Assembly: GCA_033558025.1 (NCBI GenBank)
Contig: JAUCEF010000007.1
Span: 9,424,001 to 9,488,000 of the forward strand
From: Phytophthora sp. 'mugwort'
Taxonomy: Eukaryota; Oomycota; Peronosporomycetes; Peronosporales; Peronosporaceae
Direction: 5' to 3'
DNA length: 64,000 bases
In this document: positions 56,755-64,000 of the stretch, one piece after another
Layout: the number at the start of each line of letters is the position of its first letter
Numbering within the stretch: position 1 is the first letter of the stretch
Translations under genes and position numbers: made by a program
The notes under the pieces: model-generated
Told to the model about the DNA's origin: nothing
What the model saw: only the letters and a program-made list of their open reading frames with translations
Databases searched by the model: none

Positions 56755-58450
56755 TCAGTCGAATATCTGTCTGTAAATATTCGGTGTGTAAGCTCCATCG
56801 GCTTTCTCCAGCTTCGGATACTCGATGTGCACCTTGACTCTTGAACATGCTGATACCCTTGATAACGCCACGTACAGTTGTCCGTGCGAGAAGCATGGGG
56901 TCGACAGGTAGAGCCCCAGATTTTGAAACGTTTGCCCTTGCGCTTTATTGATGGTCATGGTGAAGGCTGGTTGCCTGGAAACTGCTTGTGTCGCAGACGA
57001 AACGGGAACTCGTGAGCATCCCCATCAGTGATAAACACGATCCGCGGGATGAACACGTGCTGGCCTTGACGCTCGCCTATCATGATGGTGGCATGTATGA
57101 CGTGGGGCTCGAGCTCGACGACACGAAGTCGCGTTCCATTGCACAATCCAAGCCCTGGTTCAGGTTCCTCATCATCATAACGGGGGCATCCTTTTTCAGA
57201 GTATTTTTGTGCGGAGGGACCCCGTTGATATTAACGGTGTGTAACACCTCCGGCTCGAAGAAGTTTGCTTCCTCGTCTTCCTCCTCTGAATCTTTGGACA
57301 GATACTCTTGCGAAAGGCCTTCCAGCCGTTGCGCCACCGCTTCGTTGGCACAATGCACCACCGCGCTATTTGTCGTCAAAATCATGCGGTCGGCGAAGTA
57401 CTCGTCGGTGGCAATTTCGGGGCTGTTGATGTCCGCGTACATCTCATCGAAGGCCAGTCGTACCCCTTGGGAATGACACCAGGCCGAATCTCTTCCTCCT
57501 CCTCGGTTGCCTCGTCCTGATAATTGTCGATTAAAAGATCGGTCGGAATGTTAATGGAGTGGTGACCAAGCGACGGATCGACATCGTGTCTTCCTTCTCC
57601 GAGTCGAAGCTGAAACTCGGAGAATGCTAAAAGCTCATCGGGGTGATTGCGTTCTGAGCGGTCCGCACCCGCATGTTCTCCGTTAGATGGACCTGACGAA
57701 AATGCGGCCAAAACCCAGATGCCTTTAGGCACGCGCCGACGGTTTGTGCTGAGGTTCCGTGAACAACCACAGGAGAATTTGGCGGAAATAACCCTATAGC
57801 ACCAATACTTTTCCTTCGAACGGCTCATCCTCACTGTCCAGTACATCCCGCAGTGATCGATCGACGGTCTCAAACGCGTGACGGTGCGTCATCGGAGCTT
57901 TTCCCAGACGATTAAGCTGGCTATTTGATTAATTCTCAACTGGGACCGCTTATAGATCGAGAATGTGGCATTTTTCGTTCAACTTCAAGTGAATCTTGAA
58001 TGCAGCGTGTCTGACCACCCATCAGCAGCAAGACCCCCGCTCGAAGCATCCGCAATGGCAATTTTCCGGGCATACACATTTTCGCAAGAATGTGGTTACG
58101 CAGCGTAGACTTTCCAGTGCAACCGGGTCCATCTAACAGCTTTTTGCCAACCCTGGCGGAATCAACAGCCTTCATGACTTCGTTATAGATCTCTTGTTGG
58201 CATGCATTCAGTTGGTCTTCTTGGCCGACGATGTCTTGAAGCGCGGAGTGGTTGTAGCCCTCCATCGCGCGGAGAATGAGATTGTTTCGCAGCAGCGAGG
58301 TCACCGTCAACGTCGGAAACTCATGAAGTTGCGGCAGAGGGAAATCGGCAACCGCATACCCGCTAGCTTGTAGCAAGTCGTGCAGGCTCTTCAGCGTATG
58401 GTACTTGATCATATTCCCCTTTGCCTGACCTTTCCAAGTGCGATACGTAA
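56755..58450 (-). pseudogene. Helitron PIF1-like helicase domain, broken
   Basis: The helicase would unwind DNA during rolling-circle transposition. Walker A reads GPGCTGKSTL (58,107-58,130). LLLMGGQTR follows. In the Walker B region a base is missing so that WDEAPM becomes a shifted VWEK/KAPMTHRHAFETVDRSL, destroying the motif. Later pieces are DELLAFSEFQLRLGEGRHDV, ADRMILTTNSAVVHCANEAV, TRLRVVELEPHVIHATIMIG and the C-terminal motif VI MTINKAQGQTFQNLGLYL, with SHGQLYVALSRV. The protein ends at the stop at 56,755. Confidence 0.85.
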
Positions 58451-61400
58451 TGGTGAAGTCTCTCGAGAGTTTAATGTATCAATCGTCCCACAGCCTCCGG
58501 ACGTGCGCTACCTGAGCGTACACTAACAGGGTCGCAAATAGTTCGCGAAGCTGGTATGGCATCTTGAATGTGGCAGCTTCATTCATGCAAGCAGCCCATT
58601 CCGCATCGTTTCGAGATATCCCAGTTGTGAGGCAGCTTCGCGATATGTTTCGCACACGATTGAATCCACCTTGCGTAGATCCTCAAAGGACATTGGGCCC
58701 TTATGATGACACAGCAGCACGCGCATGTAGAACCTCTCGATATCTCTTGGCGAAACATAGAGCATTCGTCCGATGGCTGCTTGGTACTTGTAGGGCGCAC
58801 TTAATTTGGCGTCCCAGCGAAACAACTTGCGCACGTTCTGGTACACGATTGTCTTTGCCACTTGGGCCCTCCGGTGCTTGAATTGCGCATAATTAAAAAA
58901 GCGCGGTTATCATAGTGCGTTTACCGCGTAAGCACTCTGTCAGGGTCGTCGCTCGGACGGAACGTGATCACTTGCTCGTCTTCCAAATGCAGGATAAGCT
59001 GAACAATCGCATGCGTATTTCCCTGTGATTGCCGTGCACACTTCAACGTTGATGTGGTAGTTGTACTTTTTGCGAAATATACGGTTGTAGGGCATCACCC
59101 ACTGATTTCGTTGTCGTACTCTTTCGCTTTAAACTGGAGAAATCCGTCCGGGCGACGGCGTCGTCGGTACATTGGGTAACCATCTTGGTTCGCCCGAGTA
59201 ACCTCCCTAACGGCTTGGGACACCCTTTTGTGCACTTTCCATCCTTCATACAGGGGAATTCGGTGCACCACATGGACCATGCATCATGCATGTCATTACA
59301 GTCTCGAAAAGCGCTGGGTTTGCTTCAGCGTCAGGCAGCTCCGCTGACACTAACTTGCCTATAATTTTTCGAGTGCATGGCTTGTCCTCATCCGCCAGGA
59401 TGATTAGGATATGGGCGTGCGGAAGACCCCGCTTTCGGCATTCACGACGTAAATCCGAGCAAGAATGTGGCCAAGGACGCCCGCACTTAACTCCGCCAAG
59501 AGGGACGCCAGCTTTTATTGCCACACCCTCGCGACGGTGTCCGGTCGATCTTGAGCGCTTTGGTTCGCAGAGGGTATCTTTTCCTCGAGTTCTTCCCACG
59601 TCGGATTGCACGTCACCATCACGAAGGCGTCTGGTTTACTGTATTCCTGGACTATAGTCATCAAGGCTTGGTACGACGTTTACATCTGACGCGGATTCCC
59701 CGAATAGGACGACGGAAAGATAACCTCTTTACCTACTTGGTTCAAAACGTGGCGGTCGCGTCTACGTCCTCAATCAGGATGCACCAAATCCCCGGAAGCT
59801 TAGTCGTACTCGGAGAGTAATCCCTCCCCTTCGTCCACTGAGACAGTAGCTTCGTCAAGAAGTGCGTCATGGCGCCCGCGATATTGGTCAGCGCGTATTT
59901 CGGGCTGGTGGGTGGCTACCCAGCGTAGTTGTACTTGCTCACACTTGGCACGCTGATCCACGCAATATTACAGGGTAGCCGTCCGCCTTGATGAAGAGCT
60001 GACTCGGCATCCACCATCTGATATAGTCGATACGCAATATGTTCCCGTAGTGACATCTCGTGCTTGCCTCTACGCACAGCATCGCCTTCGTATGTGTCCG
60101 TGTGATCCACCCAGTTCCCCATGTGGCAGAAGCAATGGGTGCTGGAGAGGGCCATAGTTAGCATTCGTTTCGAACAGACGCAAGAGCTGACGGTTTCGTG
60201 TGTAGAGGAGAAGGTCCCGAGGCTGGTCTAGTTTGACGTCTTCGATGAGCGTCGCACCCAGTTCTGATACCGTTGGCAAATTGTAGGTCCCTGGCCTTGC
60301 AGATTTTCATGTAATCGGAACAAGACGTCGACGACTGCGTCTGAACTGTACTCCCGCACCCTCTCCCCGAACGTTAAGAACTGTTGGGCGAGCGGGTTGT
60401 ATGTTTGCACCATTTTCTCGATACTCACAGCGCGACTTGAGTTATATCAGCGAAAACACCCCTGGGTCAACAATGTAGATCTGCGCAAACTTAGAGCAGC
60501 CCGTTCGCCAGTGACGTAGGTGACAGAGATCCCACATAGTGCCCCATGGCGTCTTGGATGCGGTACATGTGTACTCCACGCTGGCCTGCGACACTTCCAT
60601 CTTGGTGCACTTCTTGAAATGATTGTTTGAGCAGGATGCGCCGATAGACGTGAATTCAAACGCCTGGTTGTACGACCTGATATTTAGGCGAAACGCACGT
60701 CACCGTAAAGCTGAAGAAGCCGCGGATGAGGGTGGTAGAGGTGGCAGCTTCACCTTGCCTACAAGACAGCACCCTAGTTTAGTCTCACGGGGCCATTCCA
60801 AGCATTGCAATGGCCGCTAACAGTGGTAGGGGTAGTCTATGCCTTCCATCAACCATATGAGACCCGGAAACCATGGAGACGCAACACATTTCGCGGTTCG
60901 CTCGGGCCTCCCCGCGAGGGGCTGTTCAGCACCTGATCCTATCTCACCCTCGTTCGGCTTTATGATCTTCATCTGGTAAATTCGCTCGCTGAGCAACGTG
61001 CTGTCGGCGATTTGGTTCACGTTCTCGATCGCGCTGAGCTCCCATGGCATTTGAATTTAGCTCTTGCTCAAAAGCACGTTCTTTTTCCGTCTGTTGGGAG
61101 CGTTGTGCATCGCGAGCTGCTGAACTAGCTTTCGCTCTTGACCCCGCTCCTCCCGGCTCTGCCGTGCCCGTAGCTGTTCTTGTTCTCCCGGTTCCGTTGC
61201 CTTTCATCTTGCCGTTATTCCTCACGTTGCTGAGCCCTGCGTCGGCGACTCTGCTTGGCATTTCTCCGATTAGTGACTTCTCGTTGAGACGAAGTCATAT
61301 TAACCCGTCTTGCCCGCTGTCCCTCGGCATCCCGTGCTCGCCTTGCAGCCACGTGGGCTTCCTCGGTTTGAGGGGTATTAGCGGCTGCTGAGTGCTGTCC

Positions 61401-61683
61401 CACAATGTTCTCTGTGACCTCAGTCGCGGCAGTAGGACCACAGCGACTTCACTACTCTCACCAGCTGTAGCGGTAGCCGAGCCCCTTGCGAGAGCAGTTT
61501 GGGCATTCTCTGCGACGGTAAGGGTTCGAAGTTGCTTATTTAAGTCGCACCGCTTTCGTCGTCGTTTATCTCGGCGCCGCTGCTTGTCGCGGGGCTCTTC
61601 TGGTACGACTGATGTCGCATTGCAAGCTCGTTCTCAGCCAGTGCCTCTTCAAGTTCCTCTCGCATTCTCTTCTTTCGGCCCAT
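58451..61683 (-). pseudogene. Helitron N-terminal and Rep (HUH) domains, broken
   Basis: The start ATG is probably 61,683 (MGRKKRMREELEEALAENEL). A basic Arg/Glu-rich stretch follows (61,403-61,100). Near 60,760-60,450 come KVKLPPLPPS, RGVHMYRIQDAMGHYVGSLS and AQIYIVD. LPTVSELGATLIEDV and NANYGPLQHPLLLPHGELGG (60,279-60,100) and MSLREHIAYRLYQM belong to the Helitron-like N domain. The HUH motif is RGLPHAHILI (His-Ala-His, 59,411-59,419). The tyrosine region follows in shifted frames near 59,100 with MPYNRIFRKKYNYHINVEV. The Rep C-terminal part reads YQAAIGRMLYVSPRDIERFY at 58,583-58,861. Confidence 0.85.
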
Positions 61684-62438
61684 GATTACACTGCAAATAC
61701 GGAACAGAGTAACGTGACACGTTAGACGTGCAGTCTAAGTATACCGCGTGAAGCAGTAGCCGGAGTAGCGTGTTTTGTTGCCGCACGACCGCCAAGCCCC
61801 TTTCCTCAATAAACCAATCACTTCCCCGCCTCGACAAACCTTGCGACCCGGAGTGGTATTCGTTGCAAAACGTGCAGTCGGCACTGTCAGGTTGGGCGGG
61901 AGTGCGGTGGGGGTGGCCCTTTGTTTATTCCACCCATGAACGTCCGTCTAGATTTCGGGGCTAATCTTCCACGAACGATCATGTGCTTAAGGGATATTTT
62001 TGTTCGACTCAATTGTGTGAGATAGCGTCTGGTAAGTATGGACAATAGGCAGACGCAGATGTGCTCTCGCACAGAGTGGGCGGTGGGTTGAATAATCTTT
62101 TATAGACTGAACTGATTAGACTAATAGTAGTCCAAACAACCCAGCCTAATTTTTTCTACACCCCCTTAGCCCACGTCCCCGCGACAGGTCCCCCGTCCAG
62201 CGCAGGCAATTAAACGTTACCCTTACCTCCAAATACGAGTCCCAGAGCATCATGGCAATGGTGTCGATAACTGAAGCAAACATGCATACACGCAGCGTAC
62301 CTTGTCCTCGGGGTCCCATCGCGCGCTTCGGAGTTTGAAAATTGCGCAGTTATCACATTCACACCTTTCATATCCTTTTAGGTACGATACAGTTTTTCTA
62401 AGTACGATATAATGTTTGTCATAAAATTTATTACAGCC
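61684..62438. other. Stretch without a recognised gene
   Basis: Probably the 5' flank of the Helitron. Only short frames, and no terminal TC signature that I could fix. Confidence 0.3.
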
Positions 62439-62514
62439 AATGGGAGGTCGCATTCGCTTCACTCGGCAGCAAGAATACAGTTTTAACGAATGGGAGGCCG
62501 CCTTCGCTCCGCTC
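62439..62514. repeat. Pair of 26-bp direct repeats, 50 bp apart
   Basis: 62,439-62,464 and 62,489-62,514 share AATGGGAGG, CGC and TTCGCT with about five differences. The second copy contains CCGCCTTCGCTCCGCTC, close to the palindrome at 56,627 on the other side of the Helitron. Confidence 0.7.
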
Positions 62515-62693
62515 AAATTCCATGCTGCGCAAGCGAACACCATGACGAGCACTACCACAACATCAAGAACTGGCAGCAAGAAGGTATTCTGTACTACTGT
62601 CATGCTATCGAGCAGCGGCTACTCAATACGGGACGTACTCTGGGACGTTACTGCCTCGAGAGACAACAAGGCGATAATGTGAGCAAGGCGTGA
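62490..62693 (+). other. Unrecognised open frame, 67 codons
   Basis: The translation includes HNIKNWQQEGILYYCHAIEQ and RLLNTGRTLGRYCLERQQGD, with helical, protein-like composition. No family recognised. It overlaps the direct repeat at its start and may be a fragment of a former gene. Confidence 0.2.
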
Positions 62694-63510
62694 ACATGCA
62701 CGAAGGGCGCCTTGCGCTCTCTGATCGACGAGCCGAGTGTCAATAGCATTTATCTGCATCATGTGGTACGCGTTGGGATGAGCGCCTGAATTGCATTTAA
62801 AAAGGACAATATTCCCACTAACCACGTACCCGCTGTATTCGAACGGTACGACACTAGTAATGCAAGCTTTCAACACCATCTGCACCCAACCTCGAATAAC
62901 TTTCGTATAATAATGAGGTTGAAAAAAAGCGTCTGCAACGAGAGAGCTGAAATAATGAATACACGTCAGAGTTGACAAAACCCAGTGTTGAACATCTTCC
63001 ACACTGAAAATTAATGACATTGTCAATCGCGTACTCGAAGTTGCAAGCACATATCGAGGCAAGGCTGGTGTCTTGACGGGCGTATCGTCGCATTCGTTCT
63101 GCCGATGCGGAACATTGATTGCAAAGCTCGCTGCATATCATTGTTCCGGGTATTTGAAATATGGCGGAGACGACAAGGCATTTTATTATGTTTTTAACTT
63201 AAGGAGCGTGAACAGGGAATCATCCAAGCAGCTGATCGAATGGAAGTCCAAAGAAACCCAACCATACCTACTCTGACCAAGTTCTACATGCAAAACTCCG
63301 GAGGTTAGGTTGCCTGGTATACGCGTCGAGCTGGGGTCTTGGCGAAGGCTCTTGATCTTAAATATGCAAGTCGCTGACCTTATCGTGACGACTTAGCCCA
63401 GATCTTTCCTGAACTTAACTACACATACTATTCACGCCGCGGATGCGCAACTGCTCATTTCTATCCAGTAGCGATGCCGAGTTCCTGTTCTGTAGTGTGC
63501 AACTGAACCG
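62694..63510. other. Stretch with weak open frames only
   Basis: Minus frames 62,619-63,062 and 62,854-63,141 and plus frame 63,073-63,276 overlap each other. None shows a domain or signal peptide that I recognise. Confidence 0.25.
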
Positions 63511-63804
63511 CTACGTCTGTGCAGAAGAGAATATAAAATCACATGTACGCTTTAGCTGGTCAGCCATCATAGTGCTGTAATTGCTCTGATCGTCTGTACG
63601 CATTGCTGAGTTGGAAAAGTCGATTGGAGTGCTGTTGTCGATCTTGATTGTGCGGAACCGGAATACCTCATGCATTTCAGCGCCTGTGGCCAAACGTTTG
63701 AAAACAGTCCAGCCCAAGTTGAGCCCAACCTCGAAGTCCGCTTTGACGATTTGGGTAGTACACGAAGGCGCCTTTTCTGCTAGCATTGGCGGTATAAATA
63801 TCAT
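63511..63804 (-). CDS. Hypothetical protein fragment, 97 aa
   Basis: A minus-strand frame with balanced composition, including ADFEVGLNLGWTVFKRLATG, FRFRTIKIDNSTPIDFSNSA and MADQLKRTCDFIFSSAQT. No family recognised. There is no promoter signature nearby and no in-frame extension upstream, so it may be the last exon or a remnant of a larger gene. A plus-strand frame of similar length (63,611-63,901) overlaps it; I prefer the minus frame for its more ordinary amino-acid use. Confidence 0.3.
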   Translation of the reverse strand: MIFIPPMLAEKAPSCTTQIVKADFEVGLNLGWTVFKRLATGAEMHEVFRFRTIKIDNSTPIDFSNSAMRTDDQSNYSTMMADQLKRTCDFIFSSAQT

Positions 63805-64000
63805 TCAAGCAAATCGTTGCCCTCGTGGGTTGTTCTTACCTCGCATATTTGCGTTTTGCCCCTCTGACGTTAAGTATTCAGACCGCGTTCTTAATAATTA
63901 GTAACAGGGCCCAGAAAAACCTGAACGTATTCGTACGGGATTGAGGGATCATACACAAGTTTGAGCCGGAATTACTTAAACAAAATTCGTACACTGCATC
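63805..64000. other. Window end, nothing recognised
   Basis: AT-rich sequence without an open frame of note. Confidence 0.3.

Larger units (their letters stand above)
56755..61683 (-). mobile_element. Helitron-type rolling-circle transposon, coding region
   Basis: Minus-strand fragments over 4.9 kb follow the order of a single Helitron protein: basic N-terminus, Helitron-like N domain, HUH Rep, then PIF1-type helicase. Ends of the element could not be defined, so only the coding span is given. Many frameshifts and stops; not autonomous now. Confidence 0.88.

Overview
The window looks like nuclear DNA of an oomycete, most likely a Phytophthora-like member of the Peronosporales. Five observations support this: Ty3/Gypsy families with the Pol layout known from that group, a degenerate transposase of a family I know only from oomycetes, pogo/Tigger and Helitron elements, one gene with a short GT-AG intron, and two genes preceded by the oomycete initiator plus flanking-promoter-region signature. 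There is no sign of bacterial operons. Family names come from recognition by eye, not from a database search.

Region 1 (1-30,272) is a head-to-tail tandem array. The unit is about 1,294 bp (1,293-1,295), present as a truncated first copy, 22 full copies and a truncated 24th. Every complete unit end carries one minus-strand tRNA-Lys(UUU) gene, so the window holds 23 tRNA copies. The units are almost identical but fall into about five subtypes (called A-E here) that occur in runs and as mosaics, the signature of unequal exchange and gene conversion. The tRNA has perfect Pol III boxes and a perfect anticodon arm. Its acceptor stem has a G5-G68 mismatch, and no T4 terminator lies close by.

Region 2 (30,273-38,600) is a graveyard of Ty3/Gypsy fragments. 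First comes a plus-strand Pol with RNase H, integrase and chromodomain, which starts exactly where the array ends. Then come Gag-like pieces on both strands, a GATC-rich minisatellite and an unrecognised broken reading frame.

Region 3 (38,700-45,330) holds DNA transposons. They are a 1.43-kb Tigger/pogo element with both inverted repeats and a TA duplication, a degenerate oomycete hAT/BED-like transposase, the tail of a second Tigger transposase, and a 571-bp MITE with near-perfect ends.

Region 4 (45,780-47,180) is the only part with intact host-type genes. It has a small secreted protein (plus strand) and a secreted endonuclease/exonuclease/phosphatase-fold enzyme (minus strand, one 80-nt intron). 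The two genes converge 35 bp apart and each has its own core promoter.

Region 5 (48,074-56,492) is a structurally complete but dead Gypsy chromovirus with two LTRs and a 5-bp target duplication. A 536-bp element carrying a tRNA-like promoter is nested inside its integrase. Region 6 (56,755-61,683) is a full-length but broken minus-strand Helitron Rep/helicase. Region 7 (61,684-64,000) has no gene I can recognise, apart from weak open frames.
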